Source: an uncultured delta proteobacterium (GTDB lineage: Bacteria > Bdellovibrionota_C > UBA2361 > OMII01). From it: a stretch of DNA of 41,041 bases. The notes beneath the pieces are model-generated. The model was not told the DNA's origin. It made no database searches and was given only the letters and a program-made list of their open reading frames with translations. The stretch covers positions 1 through 41,041 of the forward strand of contig CAIXKI010000082.1 in the NCBI GenBank assembly GCA_903920005.1. Reading direction: 5' to 3'. This document shows, in pieces, positions 26,114 to 36,172 of this stretch. Position numbers and translations under genes: made by a program. Within the stretch, counting starts at the first letter, position 1. Each line of letters begins with the position of its first letter.

Positions 26114-28354
26114 ATGAACTCAACCTCAAAAATCCTCCAACAGCGCGCCCGCCGCCTCCTTTTGATTGTGGGCGTCCTTCTTCTCGCGACGCAGGAAGTC
26201 AATCCCTCCTTCGCAGAGGCGCGGCGCGAAAAGATAGGGCTCGTGTTAGCTGGAGGAGGCGCTCTCGGTATGGCTCACGTGGGCGTTCTGAAAGTACTCG
26301 AGGAGAACAGGATTCCGATCTCGTACGTCGCGGGTACGAGCATGGGCTCTATTGTCGGGGCAGCTTTTGCCACTGGACAGCGAGTGGACGCGATGGAGCG
26401 AGTGCTCATTGAGAGCAATTGGGACGAGATCTTTTCGGACGGTGTCAATCGCGATGAACTACCCTATCGGTCGAAGTCGGGAAGAAACCGCGAGATTTAC
26501 GGCGACACGAAGATATCCCTCAAGGATGGTAAGCTTGTGACCCCCTTCGGCGTGGTTCAAGGACAACGACTCCTTCCGGTACTGCAACGCCTGTACGAAA
26601 ACGCGCCCCCCTCCCCGGCCGATTTCAATACATTCAGGATCCCTCTTCGAGTTGTCGCCGCCGATATCGAAACAGGCCAAGCGGTCGTCGTTTCAAAGGG
26701 AGACGTATCAACCGCGGTTCGGGCGAGTATGTCCGTTCCTGGAGTGTTCGCCCCAGTAGAGATGGACGGGCGGCTCCTGGTAGACGGCGGAATCACCAAC
26801 AACCTCCCGATGGATGTGGTGCGCGAGATGGGAGCGGATCGACTCATCGTCGTTGAACTTAACGCGGAATTTCAGAAGAGGGACACGCTCAGCTCGCCTC
26901 TGGCGATAGGAGGTCAGATCATTAGCCTTCTTCTGGCACAGAACTCCGCGATTCAAAAGAAAACCCTCACTAAAAAAGACATACTGATCGAACCAAACCT
27001 GACGGGCTATACCGCTGTCGATTTCGGTAGAGCGAAGGAGCTGATCGCGCTTGGAGAGGAGGCCGCTCGGAAGCTTGTTCCGCAACTCAAACACCTCAGC
27101 GTCTCAGAAGCTGAGTACGCAAAATTCAAAGCCGACCGAGAAGCCACGACACAGGAGGCCACCGTTGAATTCGTCACAATTCACTCCGATAAGGAGGGAT
27201 CGAAGGAGTTCCTTGATAAAATTGTCACCACGAAAGCGGGCGATACGCTTGACCGAAATGCGCTCGACGAGGAGGTTGAACGCATTTATGACACCGGAGA
27301 TTACAGTTCTGTCCGTTACGATGTAGTCGAGAAGGACGGAAAGACTGGAATAGAGATAAATGCCAAGCGCAAGGAGTGGCTCGACGACTACTTCAGGTTC
27401 GGCGCCACCCTTCAGGACGATTTCAAGGGTGAGACGAACTACACCATGGGCGGCGCTTACCGAATCAACGAGATCACCCCTCAAGGCGGTTGGTTTCAGG
27501 GGGAAGCGCTCATCGGCTTCTCGCCAAAATTTGCGGGAGAGTTTTATCAACCGATCTACGCGGGCAGCGATTATTTCGTCTCCCCACGATTTGATATCTC
27601 GCGCCAGACACTTTATCCGACCGAGGAACAAGAGATCGTAGCGGTGTACCAACGAACGCAGGAGCTTGCAGGGGCAGGCTTTGGTCGACGCCTGGGACGC
27701 TCGGGCGAGATCATCGCCGAGTATCGTCGTGGTGCCGGTAAGGCAACCCGACACATAGGAGACCCTGACCTCCCAGAGACGGATTTTGAGATTGGAGAGG
27801 CGGCGGCGTCGTTTATCATCGACTCGCAAGACAATCCAGATTTCCCAACCACGGGTATTATGAGTCGAGGAGGCTACACCTACTCTCAATCGGATCTTGG
27901 TAGTTCCGACAACTTTCAGCAGTTCAGTGCTGGCATGTCGAAGCCGTTTACTAGTGGGCGGAATACCCTCCTGATCAACGGAGATTTCGGGACCACGCTC
28001 GGAGATCTTCCGCTCTACCGGTCATGGGCATTCGGAGGCCTCTTCAACTTCTCAGGGTTGACCCAGAACTCGCTCATAGCATCTGATTACCGGGTCGGTA
28101 GGATCAACTTCTATCGGCGCTTTGATGAAGTGGGCAGCGCGCTTCTGGGCCTCGGCTTCTTCGCGGGTGGTTCAGTCGAGTACGGTTCATTTTACAACGA
28201 CTCGTCGGCGATCGCCGACAATCCTGGACTCTTTGGCGGCTCAACATTCGTTGGAGTTGATACCCCGCTTGTGCCTATATATCTCGGTCTCGGTGTGGCA
28301 GAGGAGGGCGAGCGTAACTTCTACTTTGCTCTCGGAAGGCTCACGAACCGATAA
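26114..28354 (+). CDS. Patatin-like phospholipase with POTRA-like and outer-membrane beta-barrel domain (PlpD/type Vd-like)
   Basis: Signal-like N-terminus; GLVLAGGGALGMAHVGVLKVLEE, VAGTSMGSIVGA, LLVDGGITNNLP; POTRA-like 'DTLDRNALDEEVERIYDTGDYSSVRYDV'; C-terminal repeated amphipathic strands ending in FYFALGRLTNR. Confidence 0.88.
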   Translation: MNSTSKILQQRARRLLLIVGVLLLATQEVNPSFAEARREKIGLVLAGGGALGMAHVGVLKVLEENRIPISYVAGTSMGSIVGAAFATGQRVDAMERVLIESNWDEIFSDGVNRDELPYRSKSGRNREIYGDTKISLKDGKLVTPFGVVQGQRLLPVLQRLYENAPPSPADFNTFRIPLRVVAADIETGQAVVVSKGDVSTAVRASMSVPGVFAPVEMDGRLLVDGGITNNLPMDVVREMGADRLIVVELNAEFQKRDTLSSPLAIGGQIISLLLAQNSAIQKKTLTKKDILIEPNLTGYTAVDFGRAKELIALGEEAARKLVPQLKHLSVSEAEYAKFKADREATTQEATVEFVTIHSDKEGSKEFLDKIVTTKAGDTLDRNALDEEVERIYDTGDYSSVRYDVVEKDGKTGIEINAKRKEWLDDYFRFGATLQDDFKGETNYTMGGAYRINEITPQGGWFQGEALIGFSPKFAGEFYQPIYAGSDYFVSPRFDISRQTLYPTEEQEIVAVYQRTQELAGAGFGRRLGRSGEIIAEYRRGAGKATRHIGDPDLPETDFEIGEAAASFIIDSQDNPDFPTTGIMSRGGYTYSQSDLGSSDNFQQFSAGMSKPFTSGRNTLLINGDFGTTLGDLPLYRSWAFGGLFNFSGLTQNSLIASDYRVGRINFYRRFDEVGSALLGLGFFAGGSVEYGSFYNDSSAIADNPGLFGGSTFVGVDTPLVPIYLGLGVAEEGERNFYFALGRLTNR

Positions 28355-28373
28355 GGCAATGAGGGGATTATTC

Positions 28374-28408
28374 GCCCGTGGATAGTAACTCCACGGGCTA
28401 CTCTTTTT
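28374..28408 (+). terminator. Rho-independent terminator downstream of the patatin gene
   Basis: GCCCGTGGA (28374-28382)-tagtaac-TCCACGGGC (28390-28398) then TACTCTTTTT. Confidence 0.85.
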
Positions 28409-28536
28409 GTCTAACCCATTGTAATTGCACGCGTCAGTTCCTGAACCCTCGTATCGAGTGGCCTCATCCTAACGATCGGATTAGCAGTGCCTTTTTCTGT
28501 ATCTGAGATTTCACGCATATCTGGACACGCGCACTT

Positions 28537-29625
28537 ATGGAACAGATCGTATTTATCGGCGGGATGGGTCGTTCGGGAAACAACATGCTCCGTAACGTCC
28601 TTGATTCTCATTCGGCGATTACGGCTGGGCCAGAGATGAATATCATCGATGACTCAATGGCCCTCTACTCCCTTCTCTCAAGCTCAACCGAGAGAGATGG
28701 CGCTTCTCGCATTAGTGAGGAGGAAGTTCGAAAGACGATCGCTGGTTTTATGAGCAGTATGTATGAGCCTTACGCCTCCCGAAAGGGCAAGCGCATCGTG
28801 GTCGATCGCCATCCGGACTCAATTTGGAGCTTCCCTATTCTTGCCAAGATTTTTCCGAACGCAAAATTCATTCACCTTATCCGCGATGGCCGGGACGTCG
28901 CATGTTCACATCGTGACGTCGGCGTTCGCGCTACGAGCCGCGGAGTTGCCCTTGACGTAATCCGACAGGCCGCCGTCTCGAGCGTATACCACTCCGCTGC
29001 CCTATGGGCCGAGACGGTAAAATTCGGATGGAACGTGTGCGGACCTGAGTCAGAACTCGCCAATGAGGGGCGTTCTTTCACCACGTTTTATGAAAATATA
29101 GTGATGAGCCCCGAGTCCCAGATTCAGGCGATATGCGAATTCCTCGGAGTGGAGTTCGAGCCGACTATGCTGAATCCAGAGCGCTTTGAGCACGAGCAGA
29201 CAATAGACGGCGTCTGGGCAACATCGGACGACCTCAACGCGCCCATCTCAATGCTCTCGGCTGGTCGATGGATCGACCACCTCTCACTAAAAGATAGAGT
29301 CGTATTCTATGCCGCAGGCCAATCGGGCCTTGAGCAAACGGGGTACGATTGCGGTCTTGAGTGGCTGTTCCGTGGCGCAACGACCTCAGTTCAAGACGCG
29401 ACGAATGCGGTAAATCAGGCGCGAGATGAGATAATGGGAATCTGCGCTAAGAGCCACTCTGCCCATGCAGATAGCAAAGATGGTCGCGAGCCTCGGCTTC
29501 AGGTCGCCCTAGAGAAGATTATTTCGCAGCCAGTAGCATCCAACGGTCGGCTCCTTCCAGAGTTTGACGCGGTTATCCGAAACGCTCAGGAGGCGGTACA
29601 AGCCCTGCTTGGGCCCGTTCGTTAA
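28537..29625 (+). CDS. Sulfotransferase family protein
   Basis: IGGMGRSGNNMLRNVLDSHSAI (PAPS-loop-like), FIHLIRDGRDVACSH, FYENIVMSPESQIQAICEFLGVEFEP. Confidence 0.75.
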   Translation: MEQIVFIGGMGRSGNNMLRNVLDSHSAITAGPEMNIIDDSMALYSLLSSSTERDGASRISEEEVRKTIAGFMSSMYEPYASRKGKRIVVDRHPDSIWSFPILAKIFPNAKFIHLIRDGRDVACSHRDVGVRATSRGVALDVIRQAAVSSVYHSAALWAETVKFGWNVCGPESELANEGRSFTTFYENIVMSPESQIQAICEFLGVEFEPTMLNPERFEHEQTIDGVWATSDDLNAPISMLSAGRWIDHLSLKDRVVFYAAGQSGLEQTGYDCGLEWLFRGATTSVQDATNAVNQARDEIMGICAKSHSAHADSKDGREPRLQVALEKIISQPVASNGRLLPEFDAVIRNAQEAVQALLGPVR

Positions 29626-29738
29626 TAATCGCAGCTACGCCGCGGTCCGTAGTCTTTAAGTAATGACCGGGATCCGGAGCCATGTCCCCATGGGGTCTAG
29701 AGGCGTTCTCGCACACTCCGCGACGATCCCCAATCTCA

Positions 29739-31139
29739 TTATGCGCCCTCGAAGGTAAGCTTAATCTTGCCGCGAGAGTACTGTGCCTCACGAACGAAAC
29801 CGTGCTCCGGCCCCTTCTCGAATCCCATACGATCTAACTCCGCGGCCACGGTATCAAGATTGAGCTGGCTATCGATGTCAGCACAGATCTGACGGGCCAA
29901 TCCAGTCCGCTGGTTCCTTTCGACTTCGTTCGGTCTTTTGACAAGGTCGGGAAATTTCACCTCAAGCACCGGTTTATCTTTATCGAACGATGGCACATCT
30001 CGTAGTTCCGACGCGAAGACCTCTTGGGACGCCGAGTGAAAAGAAACAGTGCATTCACCTAATCGACTGGGGACTCCATTAATCTCAACTGAGGTGAGGG
30101 AATCAACTTCCTGCGATGGACTCTCTTCTTGTTCGAACTCGGAGGCGAGCTCTTCGTTTGGCTCGACCGCCCTGTTAACGAGTCCTTCTTCAAGCGGATG
30201 CGTTCCCTCGAAACGCCCTAGAGCGATCGACCTTCCAAACACTACGGAGAAGCCTTTTTCCATTTTCCGAATTATCTGACCGAGTCTCTCCTCCCGAACG
30301 CTCTCTCCACTCAGAACTAGCCGATCGGCGTAGCGCAGCATACCCGAGCCTACAAGAGCCGCCGCATCGTCAGAGTCGAGAGCCGATAATGCGCTTCTCA
30401 TCTCGCCATATAGAGGTTCAGAGACCTCTATGGTTTTTGGAAGCCACGAGAGATTCGACCGGAATCTATCGGAGAGATCTCGGTCAATCGCGGCGCGTTC
30501 CTCCGGAGTTTCCTGCCGTCTCGTCGAAACGGCAATCCCCGGCGCAAGCTGCGCCGAGAAGCTCCCATCGGCCTGACTTTGCCCTTCAACGTGAGAGCGC
30601 CTAACGCGAGCGCGTACCGATCCGAGTCCGAGAACGTCCCCAATTCGATCCGCAAGTATCCAACTCGACTCGCGTCCGCCATCCGGAAACGAGATCGTTA
30701 TATCTAAAGCATTCAGCCGCCTTCGGGAGCGAGCGACGTCCCACGCTGGCTTAAGCTCCGTCTTATCCCAATCATAGAGTGAAACTTTATGACCAAGCTC
30801 GCGGAGCCGTCCCTTACCCAGGAAGAGATTACGCTCCTGCCGAAGCCAATAGGGGCTCAAAGCGTCATAGTCCCTGACCATGGCTACCGGATCGAAGAGC
30901 TGTCCGGATTCAAGAGATGGTAGAAGGTGCTGCTCGACTATGTGAGTGATCTCAGGACTGATAGAAGAGAAGAGATTCACAACAAGCTCTGGAGAGGCCG
31001 CCCTGACCGCCAGACTGACAACTCGCTCGCGCTCTATCTCCCGAGGCACAGAGAGGTCGAATTGAGGATACCTAACATGGTCGTCGCGTCCATCGTTACG
31101 CTCGCGCGGATCGCCCCTTGAATCGAACTCAGACATCAA
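29739..31139 (-). CDS. Hypothetical protein (466 aa)
   Basis: Long ORF with no stronger overlapping gene; no family recognised. Confidence 0.65.
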   Translation of the reverse strand: MMSEFDSRGDPRERNDGRDDHVRYPQFDLSVPREIERERVVSLAVRAASPELVVNLFSSISPEITHIVEQHLLPSLESGQLFDPVAMVRDYDALSPYWLRQERNLFLGKGRLRELGHKVSLYDWDKTELKPAWDVARSRRRLNALDITISFPDGGRESSWILADRIGDVLGLGSVRARVRRSHVEGQSQADGSFSAQLAPGIAVSTRRQETPEERAAIDRDLSDRFRSNLSWLPKTIEVSEPLYGEMRSALSALDSDDAAALVGSGMLRYADRLVLSGESVREERLGQIIRKMEKGFSVVFGRSIALGRFEGTHPLEEGLVNRAVEPNEELASEFEQEESPSQEVDSLTSVEINGVPSRLGECTVSFHSASQEVFASELRDVPSFDKDKPVLEVKFPDLVKRPNEVERNQRTGLARQICADIDSQLNLDTVAAELDRMGFEKGPEHGFVREAQYSRGKIKLTFEGA

Positions 31140-31237
31140 GCCTCCCTCATATCGAAGTGCGCGCCAGTATAGACGATAGTGCGAGGTTATCTACCTTGAA
31201 TTTGATTTCCAGCCTCGGCTGTTCGTATGTGTACGGT

Positions 31238-32221
31238 TTAGTTTATGTACGATCCGAGCTCGCCGTGCCAGCGTCGGTAGTCGTTCAGAATCTTCACCGC
31301 ATACTGCATAACCTCACCCGGGATCCGCCTGCGTCCAAGGGAGGCCGACGCCACGTGTCCGGGCCCCCAATTGTACGCAACTAGGGTCAGAACTCGATTT
31401 CCACCATACTCGGATTCGAGTTGTTTGAGGTAGGTGATTCCAAGCTTAAGATTATGGCCAGGATCGGTGAGCCGTCCCCTCGGAATCGACCCCTGGTCGG
31501 CGAGCCAGGCCCCAGTCTTAGGCATCAGTTGCATCAACCCTTGAGCGCCTTTGTGAGAACGTGCAAGCGAGTTAAATGCGCTCTCAGACTTAATCACCGC
31601 GGCCACAAAGAGTGGATCGTAGCCCTGAGAGACCGCCTCCTGCACGATCGCCTTGGCGAGAAGCTCCCCCTTCTGAACCGGTCGACCGTGTTTTTGAAGG
31701 ATTGCGAAAACCTTCTTTTCGAGATGCTCGGGTCTTGGGGTTTTTACCTGCATCTCAACCCGAACCGGAGCGGGCGGAATATGCTTTACATCGGGGATTG
31801 ATGTGGAGCGAGGAGGGCTAGAGATCTGGATGCCATCAACGTTCGTAAGGCGGGTATACTCGACGCCTAGATCTTTGAACTTTTGCGATGTAGTTGCTCT
31901 ACCGCGAAGGGGCTTTGAGACCTCAAGTTCGCCTTCGCCAAGCGGCTGGCTCCACATATATGCCGCGCACACTACGAAGACCACGGGAGTCACCACAAAC
32001 GAGCATAAGACGCTGCCCGCGGTCCTGAGGGTGAGGGATTCCTTTGATAACGTGACACGCGCGCTCGACCCAAAGCATGGTGAATCGCCATTGCCACTTA
32101 CGCGGTCAGACCGTTTTATAATCTTGCCCCGGATCGAGCGTATGGGAGGAGTAGGTATGTGCACCCCCTCATATCCGCAAAAACCAACGGATTGCTTCAC
32201 CCGCAGGACAAGAAACCGCAT
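31238..32221 (-). CDS. Lytic transglycosylase (SLT domain), membrane-anchored
   Basis: TM 'LCSFVVTPVVFVVCAAYMW'; 'FVAAVIKSESAFNSLARSHKGAQGLMQLMPKTGAWLADQ...DPGHNLKLGITYLKQLESEYGGNRVLTLVAYNWGPG'. Confidence 0.88.
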   Translation of the reverse strand: MRFLVLRVKQSVGFCGYEGVHIPTPPIRSIRGKIIKRSDRVSGNGDSPCFGSSARVTLSKESLTLRTAGSVLCSFVVTPVVFVVCAAYMWSQPLGEGELEVSKPLRGRATTSQKFKDLGVEYTRLTNVDGIQISSPPRSTSIPDVKHIPPAPVRVEMQVKTPRPEHLEKKVFAILQKHGRPVQKGELLAKAIVQEAVSQGYDPLFVAAVIKSESAFNSLARSHKGAQGLMQLMPKTGAWLADQGSIPRGRLTDPGHNLKLGITYLKQLESEYGGNRVLTLVAYNWGPGHVASASLGRRRIPGEVMQYAVKILNDYRRWHGELGSYIN

Positions 32222-32251
32222 TGTAGTATCAACGACTTAGCTGGTCGAATC

Positions 32252-35155
32252 CTAAGAAACAAGCTTCAAGATCTCTTCTCGCGAGAGGGCCAGCCCGGCA
32301 CCCTCTCCAACCGCGGCCTGAAGCAGGCCCCGCTTGCGCTCCTGTAGCTCTAACACTCGCTCCTCTACGGTATCTCGGGCCACGAGGCGATGAACAAGCA
32401 CCGGGTTTTCCTGTCCGATACGGTACGCCCTATCGGCCGCCTGGTCCTCTACCGCTGGATTCCACCACGGATCGAGGATGTACACATGGTCCGCCGCTGT
32501 GAGGTTGAGACCAACGCCTCCGGCTTTGAGCGAGAGGAGCAGAACACTAGGACCGCCCTCGGCCTGAAACTCACGCACAACCGTTTCACGATCTGACGTG
32601 CCACCATCAATACGAGAGAAGGAGATTCCAGCCTCAGCAAGTTTCGGCTCAACAAGATCGAGCAGCGACGTCCATTGCGAAAACACAAGAGCTCTGTGCC
32701 CCTGCTCAATCGACGCCGATAGTGATTCAAGAAGGAGCGCTAGCTTACTGGACGTCAGAGCCGATTGACCCGGAATGAGGTTAAGATGGCAGCACGACTG
32801 CCGGAGCCGAAGGAGGAGCTCAAGAATCGAGAATACGTCTCCGCCGTCAGCCAGTTTATCGACGATATCCCGCTGACACGCGGCGAGAATAGAGTCATAG
32901 ACGATCCGCTCTTCATGAGACAACTCGCACTCGAGTACCACTTCCGTTTTCGGGGGGAGCTCCTTTGCGACTTCTCGCTTCATCCGTCTAAGGATGAACG
33001 GGGCGACTTTTTTCTTAAGTCGAGATGCCGCTACCACATCTCCGGCCTGCACCGCTCGCTCAACACTCTCACTAAAGGAAGCGCGGGAACCAAGTAATCC
33101 CGGATTAAGAAAGTGAAATTGACTCCACAGATCCTCGAGCGAGTTCTCTACCGGGGTGCCGCTAAGATTAATCTTAAACGCTCCGCGCAACTTGTACGCC
33201 GCCCGCGCGACCTGGCTCTCAGGGTTCTTAATCGTTTGCGACTCATCAAGAACGATAGTATCCCAATCGACCGCGCTTAGTTTCTCGATGTCCAAACGAA
33301 GGATCGCGTACGTCGTGAGCGTGACATCGGCCTCAGGAATAAGTTTGCGCGAAGCTCCATGATAACGGGTGACGCCCAGCGATGGTCGAAATTGCGAGAG
33401 CTGGTGCTCCCATCCGTACAGCACGGAGGTGGGACAGACAACCAGCGTCCGTCCCTGCATGACAGTCATCGCCTGAAGCGTCTTGCCAAGGCCCATATCA
33501 TCCGCAAGAAGTGCCCCCATCCCGTTCTCTCGGAGAAAGGACAACCAGCGAATGCCATCGCGTTGATAGGAACGCAACTCTGCCCTCAGGTCACCAGGAA
33601 GCCTCGGGTCCTCTAGCGCTGAGGGAACGTCAAGCCCACGCCGTAGCCGACTAAAATACTCGGGCACACTGATCGAGAGAGAATCGCAAACCTCCTCAAC
33701 GTCCGGTAGAAGCGCGGCAGTTGCCCTCTCTGGACTCGTACGCGCTGACAAGAGTCGCTCTAGAGCAACTCTATGTTCATCGAGCCACGCGCGAGGAAGA
33801 AGCCCCCATCCACCATCGACTAATCGAACGAACGACGAGCCCCCTCTCCACGCGGAGAGGATGGCTCCCTGCTCAGCCTCGCGCCCCTCAGCGGTGATAA
33901 AGCTTATCTCGACCCCGTCTCTGGACCCCGAGACTCGGGGAGCAAGATCGCGAGCCGGCACAAATGCCGTAGCGCCCTCTCCCCTCGTCTCCCATCCTTG
34001 TAGCTTCTCCACAAACCGTACCGCAGCCTCTCCGGAGAACGCTTTCGCCTCAAACAGCCGGAGCGTAAGCGCGCTCTGAACCTCGCGAGAGACCCGTGCT
34101 TCAGCAGCCCGGTCCCGTACAGGCACCTCAAGCGACGAGAGACTTTCAAGAACATCACCTCGAACTTCGGCGATGACGGGATCGCCGTATACGAGACGAG
34201 GAAGGACCGTGAGCTGGTCCCCACTTCCATCCCCAATCGTCTCGATGACGACTCTGGGCGGGAACCTTCGGGCCCTAGGAAGCCTCTTGCTCAGCACATG
34301 GACGGGCACACTCTTTTCAAGGGAAGGTAGAACAATGGAAGCAACCTCCACCGCTCGCGCCCTCGGATACCAGGTGCCATCACCTTCAAGGAGCTTTAGC
34401 TCATCGCTTGACAGGGCGACGTCGTTAACCGCGGCGATCGCCCCTTCGACGATGGCGGCTCCGTTATCAAAGGCCTCAGAGCATCCACCAACGGCTCTAC
34501 GCCGCAGCCGGAAACCCTCGTTCTCATCTAGAACCTCCACCGTCGCGTCGATCGGATCCGGGCTCACTCTTGTGAGAAAACCATCAAGTTCAACGTGCGG
34601 AAATCTTGAGAGCGCCTTCAGCAGTAGTCTCAGCGTTTTCGGATCAAAGATCCCTGACTTTTTACTCGGGAGCACGTGATCAATCTGCAGCTCTTCCTTT
34701 GTCACAGCGACGGCGCCACGACCCTTCGTTAATCGTTCAAGCGCCGATGATAACGGAATATCGAACGCTTCTCTCTCGGCGCCCCACACGAAAGCTCTTT
34801 CAAACGTGAGAAAGCGACCAGATCGCCGAAAGGAGTGAACAAGCGTACCGCTCGCACCGCCCCGCGAACGAAGAACACCGTTCTGAGTCTAGCCCTGACG
34901 TTCAGCGATAATAGTCGCCAAGACATGTCGGCAGGGATCTTCAGTATCACTGCAGTCGCACTGCCACGACAGATTGCCCTCTGAAAGGGATACGGTAAGG
35001 ACCTGATCGCGAGGGCCCCGAACCACACGAAATACCCGCTCGTCCGGATCGAGAGACTGCTGCTCATGAAATTCAGCGGTACGCGCTAGCTCAACCGCCT
35101 GCGACCAGGTCCGAGCCTCGGCAGCTTCACGCGCGGTCCTAAGAAGCTCCTCCAT
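32252..35155 (-). CDS. SWIM zinc-finger + SNF2 helicase gene interrupted by one in-frame TAG at 34889-34891
   Basis: The track lists two ORFs (34889..35155 SWIM, 32252..34789 SNF2). 35155 minus 34789 is 366, divisible by 3; the 33 codons between TAG and the GTG start have no further stop. SNF2: GMGALLADDMGLGKTLQAMTVM, VLDESQTIKN, NLSGTPVENSLEDLWSQF, DQAADRAYRIGQENPV. SWIM: WQCDCSDTEDPCRHVLATII. Confidence 0.8.
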
Positions 35156-36165
35156 TAGGCAGCCTCCCTCCCCGATGACGTTGACGCATATATCCCCAAC
35201 CTCGCAAGGATCTCATCATGCGATGCCATTCGCTTCAATTCATCAAACCAGGAGACGGTCCCGCGCTTATGCGCGTAGTTCAGCCACTGCTTGAGGCGAG
35301 ATACGGAGCGACGCTCTGATTCATTACAGATCATTGATCGAGCGACTACCATAGACAGAAGGTCTCGCCACCTTGCCGGGTCTCCATCAAGCATGTCCAC
35401 ATGAGAAGGACCGATCTTCATTCCAAGGACCTGCGCGCACGCTCGGACTATTCCTGGCTCCGCGAGCGCTCCACGCCCAATCATGAAATGCTCACACCCG
35501 GTCTCGTCCTGACAACGCTTAAGATCATCGACGCCCCAGATCTCACCGTTAGCGACAACCGGAATATCGAGCATAGCGCGCACTTCACCAATTGGCCTCC
35601 AGTATGCGGGAGGGGTGTATCCTTGCATCTTTGTTCGACCGTGAATCGTGATCCACGATGCGCCACCACGCGCCGCTCGCTCGGCATTCGCGTGAATCGA
35701 ACTCATACAATCCCACCCGAGACGCAGCTTCGCCGAGACAGGAATCTCGTGAGGTACGGCTGCGCGCACCGTGCCGACTATCTCCTCAATGCGCTCGGGA
35801 TATTTCAAGAGGGTTGCTCCGCCGTCGTGACGATTGACCGTCGGAGCGGGGCAACCAAAGTTAAGATCAATACCTTGAGCGCCGAGCGCTACCGCGCGTT
35901 GCGCGGACGCCGCTAATCTCTCAGGATTGCCTCCAAGAAGCTGCACCTGTATCGGCGCGCCGCAGAGCGTCTTGCATCCATTGTTCAGCTCTGGAACGTC
36001 GGACAAAAAAACTCGATCGGACGGAACGAGAGCCGACACCCGAATAAACTCAGTAACACAATAAGAAAACGGCGAAATCTCAGTGAGAACCTCGCGCATA
36101 AGCGCGTCGGTTACCCCATCCATCGGAGCGAGCACTAAAGCCGGGGTTCTTCGTTGAATAAACAT
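35155..36165 (-). CDS. tRNA-dihydrouridine synthase (DusC-like)
   Basis: LVLAPMDGVTDALMREV, VQLLGGNPERLAASAQRAVALGAQGIDLNFGCPAPTVNRHDGGATLL, SAKLRLGWD, VVANGEIW, FMIGRGALAEPGI; start taken as ATG 36165. Confidence 0.9.
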   Translation of the reverse strand: MFIQRRTPALVLAPMDGVTDALMREVLTEISPFSYCVTEFIRVSALVPSDRVFLSDVPELNNGCKTLCGAPIQVQLLGGNPERLAASAQRAVALGAQGIDLNFGCPAPTVNRHDGGATLLKYPERIEEIVGTVRAAVPHEIPVSAKLRLGWDCMSSIHANAERAARGGASWITIHGRTKMQGYTPPAYWRPIGEVRAMLDIPVVANGEIWGVDDLKRCQDETGCEHFMIGRGALAEPGIVRACAQVLGMKIGPSHVDMLDGDPARWRDLLSMVVARSMICNESERRSVSRLKQWLNYAHKRGTVSWFDELKRMASHDEILARLGIYASTSSGREAA

Positions 36166-36172
36166 AGGTGCT

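Noticed and set aside
27104-27889. 261-aa minus-strand ORF opposite the patatin gene
   Set aside because: Antisense to a strongly supported CDS with clear motifs; composition looks like shadow coding.
34889-34891. Genome-wide TAG recoding (for example pyrrolysine) as explanation of the amber codon
   Set aside because: Several genes here, including argH and acd, end naturally in TAG; no pyl genes are in the window.
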